A stretch of DNA of 64,000 bases from Cymbidium sinense (lineage: Eukaryota; Streptophyta; Magnoliopsida; Asparagales; Orchidaceae): NCBI GenBank assembly GCA_021442155.1, contig CM038215.1, positions 213,584,982 through 213,648,981 on the forward strand. The letters are read 5' to 3'. Shown here piece by piece: positions 1-14,200 of the stretch. Position numbers and translations under genes: made by a program. Under the pieces are notes generated by a model, which was not told the origin of the DNA, made no database searches, and saw only the letters and a list, made by a program, of their open reading frames with translations. How positions within the stretch are numbered: position 1 is the first letter of the stretch; every line of letters starts with the position of its first letter.

Positions 1-1760
1 CGATTTTGAAAAGAGCGGCTAAGTGATCAAAGGAAAGAAAAAATTGTTTAGTGAGCACACATCATTGTGTGGTGTAATTGAGTGAGTTTTGGAGTCTAAA
101 AGAGAAAATGGGTTATTCTACAAAACATGCCTACATGCTCATGAAATAAGTTAAAAAATGGAGGGTATAATAGGTCTACATAATTACATATATCATCACC
201 CTTTGCATCATGATATTGAATTTAACATTATAAATGAAGATCAATCATGTGTCGCCTAAAGCATTTGAGTATTGAATAAGCTACTCAATGATATAAACTA
301 ATCAAAACACAGAAGAATTTGAGGCACGAGATGAAGAAGAAGCTAAGGAGATGAAAGAGCTGCAATAGCAAATTATAAATGTTTTAATTACTGATTAAAG
401 TATAAGTGATTAGTATTTATACCTGACTTATCTCTTAATATTTTTAATTGATAATTTAAACTTTGTATGTTGAAATTTGTAAACCGATTGAAACTAATTA
501 GCTTTGTTGTATTACTTATTTTATGAGTATGTTAATATTCTTGTTTAAATTTATTATCTAAATATTTTATAATGTTACTTTTCATATGCTAATATTTTTT
601 TTCCTAATATCAATTTTATCTCAAAAAATATATATTCAAGGAACTCATGCCCTTGAGAATTATTTATTATAACTGTAATTTATAATATTATATATTCACT
701 TTAGATTGAAATAATTTTAAAAAAAAATTATGAAAGAAGATTTTCTAAATTTCTTAAAAAGCAAACAGTAGATGACATATTTTTCAAATAAATTAATGAT
801 AGTAGTAAAATAGGAGATTGTAGTAAAAAAAAATTGATGAATATAAAGAGAATACTTCAGATAGTGATGTTTAAATGATAGTAATAAAAAAAAATTTAAA
901 GACTTTAGATAACAAACTTAATATTTTAATCGCACTAACTATTACACTTATAATTATATTAATATTATTCAATATTATGATATGTAAACTCTAATATAAA
1001 TTAATGGACTCATGACTATCTATAAATATAAAAAACTTTTATTTTATTTAATTTCATATCATTCTACACATAAAAATATTTTAATACTTGATATACATAC
1101 AACTTTAATACATTCAGTTTGACAAATAAAATCAAAGCTTTAAAAACAATATTTTTTTGTCGCCAACTTTTTCTACAGTAACATCACAACTTTCCCAAAC
1201 AGACCCATAATTTAACATTCCGATTTTTTTTTTCAAACCTAGCAAGCACAAATAACCATAACCATCTCGGCGCAATTCCAATAGAGATTTTTTTTTTAAT
1301 TGGCACAAGGAGATTGTTTTTCACCGCCAATCAATACAAAGCGTCGTGATTGAATATAAATGAATTATTATCCTTATTCAAATAAAGCTCACTTATATTT
1401 ATTTAAATTAATTTAAAGAATTATGAATTTTAACAAATACTTTAAAAACTTACTGTATTTAAAACAAATTTAAACATTAAATCACTTATTTTAATTTATA
1501 AATTTATTTATTATTCCTCAAATAACTCACTAACTCTACAAAATATTCATCTAATGACTAGATCAATTATTTGATAATTTATTACGTGCTCTTATACCAT
1601 TAATTCATACATATGCATATTAAAAATATTAGTATGATGAAAACATAAAGAAAGCAATTAAATTAACTAACAATTTAATTGAGGTTTATCCCAGCAGAAA
1701 ACCTGCAGGGACGCCTAAGAAGACAGCTGATATCTACTAGAGGTCATCGACAAATAATCG
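1..1760. other. AT-rich intergenic DNA, no gene seen
   Basis: Both strands are stop-rich and very AT-rich, with long A and T runs. No protein motif, terminal repeat or RNA gene was recognised. It lies downstream of the 3' end of the ClpR2-like gene. Confidence 0.6.
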
Positions 1761-1952
1761 CATCTCTTAGCTCAGTTGGTGGCGGATAAAAATCAAAACC
1801 CTGATCAATTCAATCCTCCATGGAGGCCTATACCGGTGGGGAAAGTAAGGGACGATACGTGAGTGTTTAATATGCTAAAACCTCATAATAACGACATCCC
1901 ACCCACAAGATTGGAATACTCATTACAAAAAAAAATAATAAATAAATAAATA
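1761..1952 (+). mobile_element. Probable tRNA-derived SINE
   Basis: An A-box-like word TAGCTCAGTTGG starts at 1768 and a weak B-box-like word ATTCAATCC ends at 1816, about the spacing of a Pol III internal promoter. A GGCCTATACCGGTGGGGA stretch follows, then an A-rich tail with TAAA repeats at 1927-1952. Head, body and tail together are the layout of plant SINEs of about 150-200 bp. A functional tRNA is unlikely because no cloverleaf is apparent and the B-box is degraded. I could not find a convincing target-site duplication, so the ends are approximate. Confidence 0.45.
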
Positions 1953-2128
1953 GCAGGTCACAACTCGCAAGTTGAAAGATCTTTGACGTTAAGGAGCCAT
2001 CAATCAGACTTTAAGAGGAAATTATGACAAAAATAATATCCTCTTGGTAGTGATAACAGAGGGAAGGAAATCAAAGAACAATGTATAATTTAATCAGAAT
2101 AACATATTAAGAATGCAGAAAACCAGTT

Positions 2129-2269
2129 TTAACCGAGGCCTGCTCCTGCTTGTTCCTTGCGAGGCGCATCAGCCTTGATTCGAGCAGGTCTTAGGATGCG
2201 ATCAATCAGGCCATATTCAAGGGCTTCTTGAGCATTGAATCTCTTCATACGACTCAAATCTTTGTTAAT
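2129..2269 (-). CDS. CLPR2: ClpR2-like, last exon
   Basis: This exon has 47 codons including the TAA stop at 2129-2131, after an acceptor AG at 2270-2271. It encodes INKDLSRMKRFNAQEALEYG and continues to an AGAGLG end, matching the conserved C-terminus of ClpR2. The intron upstream is 2270-3020. Confidence 0.9.
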   Translation of the reverse strand: MNKDLSRMKRFNAQEALEYGLIDRILRPARIKADAPRKEQAGAGLG

Positions 2270-5200
2270 CTGCAGGATGGAAAACAATCAAATTATACAC
2301 AATGTAAAGAGGTTATAGCCACTGGTAGTATGAAACTTGGTTTCTCCATAGGACCTCTGGTAGGATGGTTATTCTTATGATTTATGTTGAAAATTTCATC
2401 ATTACTGAGATAATTTTAAATTTAATTAATCATTTACATCTTCAGGCCAAATTTTATAAAAATATTGGTGCTCTTACTCCTTAGATTTGAAAGTTCTGGG
2501 TATTTTTTGAACCAACATAAATATATATAGGATCTAATTACTTTAGCTAGTCTCCAAAATACTTCTCCTTGTGGGTACTACTTCAGAAGTAAACACAAAA
2601 TATCTCAATGACAGACAATCTTCCACTTGATCTCACTGCATATAAAAAATAGATAAATTTTTTTCACAATTACTGGGCCAGATATTTCCTTCTTAGTTGA
2701 ATCAACTTATGAAAAATCCTCATCACTTAACAATTAATTGTTGTTTGTCAAATCAACCAATATATTATTAGGACATCGAGTCGTAGCTCACTCTTTCCAC
2801 TCCTTCCCCCCTCTCTGCAGCTTCAGGAAAATAGTATCCTGATAGTCAAGGTTCAATCAGAATTTTGTGGATTGAGTAGAGTTCTAGCTCACACTGGATT
2901 GACCAAGCTTTCAAAACATTGGTAAAAAGGGCAACTAGAACGGACAATAATATTATTGTATTTGACCTTAACTTTATTCAAAAGTACAAAATCGTGTTAG
3001 TATCAGAAATAACTACATACCTTCTCAATTGTGGTTGTCCTGTCTTTTGCCAACCTCCAAAAAAAGGTAATCTCTAATGCGAAGGAGCTCATTTGCTTCA
3101 TTACGCACATCATCAGCCTGGTGGGAGTAAAAATAAGAAAATTTTATAAAATTAATTATAGAGCAAAACATGCAATCATATAGAATTCAATCAATAACTA
3201 GTCAAGGATACAAACCTGGCCACGGGCTGCTCCAGCTGGGGATTGAAGTGCAATTCTACAAAGAGGCATGGCAACTCGGTTACCCTTGAATTATTTACAA
3301 GGAAAAGAAAAATTAGTATTCCATATTCCAACTAATTTAAAACTATGACGATAAAAAGCTGTAGGGGAAAGGTAATAACAAATAGAGATACATAAAAATG
3401 GCTCCATTTATAGGTTTTTAATCAACTTTAAACAGTCGAACCTTTTCTCCAGCTGCAAGAAGAAAGCCTGCCAAGTTATAAGCATAGCCAACACAGTTGG
3501 TGGCAACTGGACTTTTCAAGCTTTGCATCGTGTCATATATGGCCATACTGGGAGTGAGCTGCAAAGCAGATTTTGATAAGGCTAACAGGGCAGCAATACG
3601 AAATTTAACAGAATTTGGTGATTGAATGGTGTAATGATAACAGTGCATAGTGCATGATGCTATGAATATGTTAATCATTAGGATCACTTTGAAACCCAAA
3701 ACATTTGAAGTATATGGCAGGCAATACAGGATATTACTCTGCATTGAAGCTTAATAGACTAATGAAATGCGTGTCTTTCATAGTACTGTTATTTTCGTCT
3801 AGTGTTAATTAAAAAGCTAACCAAGTGGTCAAAATAGTAAACTCTTTCTATCACCACTTATTCGTTCTAAATACTCAAGATCATGGCCCAATTATGCCAA
3901 CATTGAGCGTCTGCATATAATATAATAGGCCTAATAATTGGAGAATTCGTTAAAAAAAAAAAAAATCTTTCAATACCGAAGGGTTTAAGTAAGAAACAGC
4001 ACAAGCAATTATGCTGAGAAAAATATAAAATAATAACATAAGCATTGAAAATTGCAGCACCATAAAAGCAAACCGTTTCTAATTACTTAGTGAAATGAGA
4101 TTCTTGCAGCATATAAGACCAAGGAGCACAAATAGTGTAAAGCAATAGAGTACAAAGATGAAACATCAAGAAGCATGCAATGGATACACGAAGAAGCATT
4201 ATTGATAAGAAGCTGTTAAAAAAGAAGTTACAAGCTCCAGCAACAAGGACTGGTGATAAGCATATTATAAAACTAGTGCGCAAAAGAGCGTGAAGAGGAG
4301 AATCACCAAGAGACTAGCTCCAATATGGGGAGAACGATAAACCAACAAGTAACAGCTCCATAACTACTACAACAAGTGAAAATAATCAAACATTTGTATC
4401 ATAACTATCGTGGCAAATATTGAACTAAGTCATGAATTTTGAGCTAGGAATGGATTCTCAGCCAAAGCCAAGCTTGCACTTTTCAAACAAACAATGTGAA
4501 GGGCCAGCACTTACGCTCTTAAAGTGTGCATGACAACACTAACTAGCAATGTCAGACTTACCTCAATTCGAAAAACTAGTAGAGACAAAGACAATTAGAT
4601 TATATATTTAGAGAAGAACAAAATTATTTTCAGTGTTAGCTTTATACCAAAAAAATTGGGGCATATTGTTTATGAAAAAAATAATCCACAATTGGGATCA
4701 TCTGAAATTATTTTTACTTTTTATTTTTTATTTGTTATATTTATATTTTGTTTAATGCTAACATGCTTGTGCTTAAATAGAACGACCATCAACAGTCATG
4801 ATAACCTCCATCTCTTCCATTACAAAGGCAATCTTAATCTGACACGCAATCAACAACTCCTCATATTGTGCTAATTTTCATTGATTCCATAAAGAGTGGT
4901 ATGGATGACAGTATGAGTAAAGTCACCGAAATCATCCGGGTGAGTTGCACTAGAGGAAATATCGAAGGCAGGATGATACTAAATCTAACGCAAGTCTTGT
5001 GTTGATGCAGAAGAGGATTGCCAAAGGGAAAAAAATGGAGGCATGAGTGGGTGGAGTTAGGTTGAGTTTGTGAGTAAAAAAACTATTTTAAAACATTACA
5101 ATCACCTCAAACTTAGTTTTAGTAGTTTTTAAATTATTTATTTATTTTAAAAAATATATATATAAATTAATATATTTTATTATCATTTTAACTATATTTA

Positions 5201-8200
5201 GTAAAAACCAAGAAACAAAAATATTCCCAAATTAGGCCCTAAAATATGGGCCCGTAATAGTCATCTAACCTAACCGTTGATGAGTATTAATATCTTAATC
5301 TCACTTATGCTTAAGCATACATTCCTTCTCAACAGACTAAAAAAATCACAAAATAAAAGAAATAAAATTCATAAGACTGATGTATATTAGGTCTTAAAAA
5401 GGTGAGGCACAACTAAAATTTTCCTACTATATTGATCCTCGCTCCTTGATTCCTCACTGCTTCAACTTATTTGGCCACCTTACACTACCCCTAAACTGCA
5501 ACATTGCCAATAGTAGGTCAAGTGCATAACCAAAGCATAAAGCTACCATCGATACAGGGTACAAGGAGGGAATAAGAGGGAATAATATGCACAATTTACC
5601 ACGGCATTCTAGGACTGGGATACAATAAATAGCCGATAAAATTTAAGGTATTAGTATTGATGTACGATGTTTAAGGATTTAGTTAGAATTTATAATGTAG
5701 ATATAATATGAATTTGAAAATTCATATAACAAGCATACAAAATTTGTAGGAAAAATTAGTAATCTTAGGGAATTATTCAATAACATCGATAAAATTGAAA
5801 ACATGATGGAAAACACTTCACACAAAATTCAACAACCACAAATTCAAGGTCAAGAAAATACATAGAAAACGTTTAAAAATTTACACACTTGATGAAAACA
5901 AGATTGTATCAAATTTGACTAAAACTTCAAACTAATAATAAATGAATTAAGGATCAAATTGGTCTCCTAATTATTTATAGAGGATCAAAATAGTCTCAGA
6001 CTAAATATAATGATCAATTTAGTCTATTGATTATTTGAAAATGGACCAATTTAATCCTATCTTTTGGATTTAGACGTAAATAAGTAGACATGTAATGAAT
6101 AAAGTGGGGCAATATCAAAATTATAAAATAAGTTAACATTATAACGATATTTAATATAATAAAAAATACATTAAATTTATGCCAAAAAAATCATTTGCTC
6201 AAAAATCTACATAATATTGATCCAATCTCCTTTGAATATGATTTTATCTGTAGCACACAAGAAAGAAAAATTAATAAAATATTTAAAATTTCAAAAATGC
6301 CCTTATTTAGTTTGGATGGTAGGATCAAATTGGTCCCTTTTCAAATAGTCAAGGAACTAAATTGGTCCTTTTATTTAGTCTGGAATTATTTTAGTCTTCT
6401 ATAAATAATTGGGGGACCAATTTGGCCATTAACTCAATAATAAATCATCAAAGAAGAAATAAGAAATGAAAATAAAGAGATAAGGAAACACACACCAAAA
6501 AGCAAATCTTACCCTTGTAGTAGAAGTTTAAAGTCTTAAAAATTCTTCAAATCTCTCACTTGATCAAAATATTGAATCCTAGAAGTAAAAAGAATTGCAT
6601 GTCACTATAGAACATATACTCAATCATAGAAAATTTAAGAAGTGAAAGTACATGTCTTAAACCCATATTTATAATCATAAAGCTAAGTAGGAATTTCCCT
6701 TAATCAATTGTAGATAACTTCAACAAAAATTAACTTTTCAAAAGAAATAAATAAATAGGCAACTTCGAATATGAACTCGAATGCAGATAAAGAAAACCAT
6801 CAAAATTGAAGTCTCAATACTCAATTGTAGGATGGGGAAAACCTGCAAGTAAAATACCACTTAGCTGAAGAGAAGTTTCTAGAACTTGTTAATGGGAAAC
6901 TCCACAAAAAAATATAGTCAAGTCAATATAGCCCAATAGGCAGAAGTAAAAGGAGAAACTCTAATGTGCAAAATCTTGCTAAGCTGAAGTCAAAATTATT
7001 AAACTTTTCATATCACACTTTTCGCATCAAACTAAAATAATTAAGATATTTTTATAAAATCCTATATATTGTACTGATCATTTTGATATATAAATGTATA
7101 TATACAAATATGTATATATTGAAATATACAAGTTAAATTGTTAAATTAATTTAAATACCCGAGTCTATTTAAATAATACTGTTCATAAATTTAAAATACT
7201 ATTTACCTATTTAATGCCTTGTAGTTTGTATTACAAGTCCACTAATTTTCCACTAAAGAACACATGCAATGATGGAGGATTCAATGGATGGTTGTGATGG
7301 TTTATATTAATGAATACTTTACATATAAAAGCATTCTTATATAATGGATTTCCTCATCCTTGTCCCGTTACTGTGAATGGCAACCAACAACGAGAGTATC
7401 GGAGAGGAAGAAAAAGCTAGGACTTTAAAAGAATATTTTATTTATTATTTATTTATTGTTTATAAATTCCTTAATCAAATTAACTTCAAATCGAAGTAGT
7501 CAAGTAGTAAGCTTCAATGCTTATATGAGAAATTATTTTGAGGTTGATTTGATTTAATTAAAAAATAAGTTAAAATTTATTAATTTGATAAATTTTCAAT
7601 TCATAGATTGGGCTCAAACAAATAAGGTTTCATAGCAACCACTGCAATTAGACATGTCCTACTATTTATATCCTTTCATTCATGATTAAAAGATTTCATA
7701 TTAATTTTAAAATATGCAAACGCATGTTTGCAAGTAGTATGAATATTTTTAACATTTTGTAAAAATGTGTATTTTGAAAGTTATGATAGCTAGTGCATGC
7801 AATTTATATATTAACATACAAATTTGATTAACATGTTTTAAATGAATGTTGTATACATAAAAATCCACAAGAATGAAAATGAAGTGATGCTTAAGACAGG
7901 TCATGATATATGAGATAGATTGACAATGATATATTTATACTAATCTATATAGGTGAGCAACAAATTGAGCCCTTATGGAGGCTAAACAGTCCTCCAGCAA
8001 TTTAATAGTGATAATGTTGGATTTTATCTATGCTCCGTTGAACTTCAATATCTGTCCTTCAAGCTAGGTACTCAACACTAGGATAAAAAGTGTGAGTGTA
8101 ATACAATACACTTATAATCGCCAATGAACCTAGGCATACATAAATGATATATTCTAAACTTAGAAAAAGATAATCTATATTAAGAAATTAATAATAAGCA

Positions 8201-11200
8201 AATGAATATTATGAAAAATTTAGTCTAATATATTGACACATGAAATCTTGACTAGCATAATGTAATATCTAGACATTTAATGTTTCTATTAAAATTTCCT
8301 TCAATAATATTAAATCACCCATTATTATATCATGTTACTATTCAAGCAATTTCACTATTTATGATTATAAGTCTTGCACTAAACTAGTATATGCTTATGA
8401 TTTTAATTCTTATGTCTAATTTATGATTAGCATATTATGTTATTTCTTTTTTTTTAATATTTAAAATCATTTATTAAAGTTATTTATCTTGCTAAGGTTT
8501 TAATATCTAAAATCATTTATTAGAGTTATTTATCTTGCTAAGGTTTACTCTAGATGCTATTTTAAACAGAGATCAAAATAAAATTGAGTCTGAGTAAGAA
8601 TCATATTTTGAATCAAACTACTTTATATTTTGATGTATAGTGTTGATATAAGATATAGAATACATTATGGTGTGCATATAATAAAAGTTTGATACTACAC
8701 AAATGACCTATGATATATATCAGAAGCTCTATAATCAAATGAGCGAAATATTCACCCAATTAGCTTGTGTTAATTTATTAGATCCTTATAACTTAGAACC
8801 AATGTTATTTATAGTGCACATTGAAGCACGCTTTTTACCTAAAGTGAAGTGAAGTGTACCTTTAACACTTCACTCCACTATCGTCCGGTGTCCTCATGCG
8901 AAGCACTCGATCTCGCCCACAAGGGCCAATATATTCGCGACCCTAAGATTAGGGCATCACATCTCACTGCATTGAACTACCAAAGAAGATGAACGAAAGG
9001 AATCTTTTCTCATTGCATTGTTTGTCTCAACCTCAACACACATGACACACAATCCCCGTCGATGCAGCTGCTCTAGCCTCCAACCCTACTCCATGGTTTG
9101 TCTACCTCGTCTCATGCACAATGCCCAATCGAAGACATCTCGTGCTGGCACAATCTCGCCTCCTCTCTCGCACAGTGACACACACCTGTCGCGCATAGGG
9201 AGCTTAGGTTTTCAATTATATTGGAAAATCAATTACAATTACAATTACAATTACATGTTTGCATTTCTGAAAATTTCAATAGTTATATAAATGTTCTATA
9301 ATTGAGATGGTTTATCTTGTATGAAAATTTCAGATTTTAATTTTCAATATTCATGCATATTCTTAGTTGAACACTATAATATACAAATTTTAGGATGGTC
9401 GATTCAAACATGTGAACAAAGGATCCCACTTGGAAGTATATCTGAGAAATGTGAGTCAAATACATATCATATATGCATTTATTGTGGCAAACAAACAAAT
9501 GGAGAAATTTTTTGGCTAAAAGGGCATATTATTGTCTCCTTTGGAGCATCCAAGAGAAACAATGTTACTAGGTGTAAGAAGGTTCTTTCTAAAATACGAG
9601 CAGAGTTAATTGCTTACTAAGAAGGAACTAAAAAATTAAAGTAAAATTTTAGAGAACGAGAGAATGGTTGATATAAAGTAAAATTTATACATAGAGAACA
9701 AGAGAATGGTTGATATAATAGAAGAATCAGATAACCAGACATCTATGGATTATGGGAAGAGACGTTTTGACTCAAGTCCAAAGATGAAAATTTTCAGTGC
9801 ATCAACCAGTGGGATAAAACAACCTAAAATAAAAGGGCCAATAGATTTTTTTTAATCTTACAAATCCCAATAAAGAAGTTACAAAAAGGAAAAATATTAG
9901 GCAGATAAAAATAAAAGAGAATTTTAATAAGGGTATACGTGAGAAAATCATACAATACATAGCCAGATGGTTCTATCAAGTATTCCTTTTAATGCAGTGA
10001 AGCTTGAAAGCTTTGATCATATGATTGAGGCTATTGCACAGTATGGACCAAGTCTTAAACCTCCATCATACCATGAGATGAGGGCATCATTAGTTGAAAA
10101 GAAAAAGGAGTTGACCAAGAAAGATATTTAAGAGCATAAAAAAAAATTTGGCAAGACAAAGGATGCACTCTTATGTTTATTGGGTAGATGAAAAAAATAA
10201 TAGATCAATGAAAAAAATTTGGTAACTCTATATCGACATAGTTTTCTTAAAATCGGTGGATGAATTAGAATATTCAAAACAACATTAAAGTTCTTGAGCT
10301 CTTAGATACATAAACTAAAAAAAAAATAGAGAAAATGTGCTTCTAATTGTCACAGACAATCATTCAAGTTAAGTTCTTATAGGTTTGTATCAAATTATTT
10401 ATACATCAATTTTATTTATTATATTATAAATTATTAATATTTCTTAATTTTTGATAGGTCAAATGATTATGGACAAAAGAAAGCACATGTACCGAATACC
10501 TTGCACAACCCATTGTATCGATTTAATGTTAGAAGATATTGGAAAACTTGATCAAATAAAAAAGACAATAAAAAAAGCTATAAAGATGTCCGGTTTATAT
10601 ATAATCATGGGCTTATTATTAACATGATGCAAAAACATATATGTGGTACAGAATTAGTATGTTTCTTTTTGAAGATTGGAGCAAGTCCAAATTTAGTGTG
10701 GAATATAAAAGAAAAAAACTAAGAAGATAATTCTCAAATCTACCATTTGGAATAGTGTGACCTATGATTTGAAAATTTCAAGCCCATTAGTAAAAATGTT
10801 GGGATTAGCAGATGGCGATATAAAACTAGTTATAGGCTATATTTATAATGCAATGAATAGAATAAATGATGCAATCAGTGCTGCATTTGGAGGGAATATG
10901 AAGAAGTATGAACAAATTTTTCATATTATTAATAATAGATGAATGTGCAACTCCAACAATCATTACATCAAGCTAGCAATTACCTCAATCCTAAATTTTT
11001 TTAAGAAAATAAATCTGTTATACAATCAGATTGTAATAGATAGAAAGCTTATATGAAGTTATTACTAGACTAGTGCGAGACCCGACGGAGAAAATGGTCA
11101 TAGCTGAAGAACTTTTAATTTACAATCACGACAACTATCTATTTGCAACTGAATTTGTCATCTATAACAAAGATAAGAAATCCCCAAGTATAATGACTTA

Positions 11201-14200
11201 TCTTAAGTTCCAAAATTCTATATATTTATGCTAAATTTTAAATGCAGTGGTGGGAGATGTGTGGTGCTTGTGCCGCAATTTATAAAATTGACAATTAAAA
11301 TTTTAGGATAAACTTTGGCCTAGAAGTGAAAGGAATTAGAATGTATTTGAGCACGTAAATAGTATTGAAATTATAAATATTAAATACATTAACTTAATGA
11401 TTTATTCATACACATTATTTTTTAATCATGAATTCTCTATAGATTCATATAAAAAGAAAAAATCAGTTGAAGCAAAATCAATTAAATTAATTAGTTTTTA
11501 TCAAATACAATCAAACATTGAATAAAAAATTTAATTTAAGGAATGTGATAGATCCAACTACCTTAGATTGTATTGATGAAACTAGAGAGAAATATTTTGG
11601 TGATTAATATCTAACTTGGAGATCGATTGAAGAGGCATAAAGAGAAGTTGATAAAAGATGGTATATAAGGTTTAGTAGATCAAAAATAAAAGGATTTTCA
11701 TCGACAATGAAAACTAATTCATCTCAACCTACATCCACATATAGTCTTCAAGAAAGAGAAGATGAAATTAGTTTAAGAGAAGAATTAGAAGAGGTAGGAG
11801 AAGAAGACTTTGAAGATGATAAACTTTTGTTTGAAGGAGAACAAGAGTACATGAATGAAATAGAAGATGATAATTAATACTTCTTTCAATTTATTTTTGA
11901 AAACTCTTATGCCTTATGCAATGGGATTCCTAAATAGAAATTTTTTATCAAACATGTTTTATGAGATTGTTTAAGTTTTAAATTTCTAAATTTTTAATTG
12001 CAAATTTAATTCAAGATTTATCTCCACAAGGATGCATATCACTTGTTTTTTAATTTTAGATCAAGATTTAATCTTTTTTAAAATAGTTTATGTAGAATAA
12101 GTGATACAATAACATGTGATACATTATTTCAAATACATTATAAAGCAAAGAGCTTTAATTAATAGAAGAACTGCTTCACTTGGCGCTTTGCACTTCAACC
12201 TAGATAGAAGCACTAGTGTATCGCATTGCACTTTGAGCTTGAGCACACTGCTTAGGACTTGTATGTTATATTATGTTTGAGTCACTTAAGTAATCAAATT
12301 TATCACTCACTTTATTATGATGAATATAGTTCTAAAATGAGCGTTGATAGTGGATTCATTCAACTGAATCATAACCATCTCTATTCTATCTTATGTTTAA
12401 TCAAAAAGGGGTGGTCATCGTGGGGCTTGATAGTATCAGGAAAAAGCTTGTGAATCTCATGGATAGTTAAATTCCTTGGCCACATCAACTGTCCCCTATT
12501 TGAATTTTTTTTATTCTAACAAGCTCTTTGATGATAGCTTTGTAATAACTCTGATTTTCTAATAGAATTTCTATGATCAATTACCTCTAAACTTATAAAT
12601 TTGTGTTTCGATTTTATAAAGTGTTCCTCATATCCAACATAATAATAACATTAAGCTATCGCCAATAGTAACTTTCAGAAGTAGATTAGCATGAATGTTC
12701 ATCACAAGTTGTTTAGATGATAGTCTTGTAATAGATCTAATTTCTTATAGAATTTCTATGAATAATCACTTATTCACCTATAAAATTATGTTTCCACTTT
12801 ATAAAAGTATCTCTCACACAATAATAGACATAAATTTAACACTAGCAATAGCTTCAAGAACAAAATAGTATAAATGTTTAAGAATTATATTAATGATTTG
12901 TTAGATGTGAAACTCTTAAGAGAGAAAAATAAAGGAATCCAAGATAATGTTTGATGCTTCATGAAAAAAATTTAGTTCAAATACAATAAATGTCCTATTA
13001 CCAAAAAAATTTTGAGATTTATTACTTATAATTATTCATCCCACTTCATTTTATGACTTTAGACAAAATCTAGCAGTTAATTTCATTTAGGTTTTTATAT
13101 GGAAACATCATGATTAAGATAGGTTATTTATCACCTAGCTTGAATTTCATATATCTCATGTTCACTGCTTTAGCAGACTTATAATTGTTATAGTTAATAA
13201 TAAATTTCATACGAATACTTTCAGGTAAACCATGCATCTAACAATAGGTATTGCAATAAAACATAATGAATACAAAGGTAATACTAAACTACTTACATGT
13301 TTCCTAATGAATATTAAATAATCAATTCAGATATAAGGAAATATAAAGAAAAGATAAAATTAATCTTATATCAGATGACACTTTTTATGTGTCTATCACA
13401 AAGATGGGCAGCTTCTTTAAACAAAAAATAAATAAACAGTTTCAAATTAGTAGTAATATATAATGTACAAATTAAACTAAATATATGGAGTTTTGAATTT
13501 AATATCTTGATGAAGATTAATGAAAATTTATAAGTATTTTGGCCCAATTGATTTTTCAATAAGGTTATTTTCACGGATGTGTAAGTGGCGAGAACAAGAA
13601 TAAAAAGTAAAATCAGTATCGATCTAGTTATTCACCCAAAAAACATAATATTATAATTATATAATTTCTTAGGAGTTTCATTGTTAAGATTGTCCCATTG
13701 ATTCAACAATTTCAAAAGGTATAAAATTGTTCAATTTGACAATTAAAGATAAATTCATAGTGTAATTGAGGTATAGGTTATAACATGACCTCAAATTCAT
13801 TATTAGAATCACGTTATAACACTTGCTAAATTTTAAGTTCAAGCTCATGAATATATGGTGCAAATTAGGATTTAATAAAATTAGAAGTAAAATCATATTG
13901 TAATTGTAAATCATTTTTGTATTTAATTTCATTTAAAGTTCATAAACAATAGTTTTCTTCAATCAAATTAAATAACTACATATGATTCTAGTGCTGGAGT
14001 GATTTTATTATGCTTTAGATGAGAAGTCCGATTTTTTTATTGAAATTTTGACTAAACACAAGAAGCAAACTAATAATATAATATACACAAAGAAATAAAA
14101 AGAACAGAAAGTAGGGAAAGAGTCCAACAGAAAATAAGTATCGATCTGGTACAAATATAAAATATTCTCTCTAATTATTCTCTATGTATCTCACTTATAA

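Larger units (their letters stand above)
8810..12260 (+). mobile_element. Decayed hAT-superfamily transposon (extent approximate)
   Basis: The coding remnant at 9396-11876 is flanked by regions rich in short related words. On the left are AGTGAAGTGAAGTG and AACACTTCACTCCAC (about 8840-8880). On the right are TGCTTCACTTGG and GCACTTCAACC (about 12160-12200). Clustered subterminal words of this kind are typical of hAT elements. I could not define the terminal inverted repeats or an 8-bp target duplication with confidence, so the ends are estimates. Confidence 0.5.

Noticed and set aside
1761..1833. Functional tRNA gene suggested by TAGCTCAGTTGG
   Set aside because: No acceptor or anticodon stems pair, the B-box is degraded, and an A-rich tail follows. 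A SINE fits better.
9018..9290. 90-residue plus-strand ORF
   Set aside because: It lies in the GC-richer 5' region of the hAT element, ends in a CAATTA microsatellite and shows no domain.
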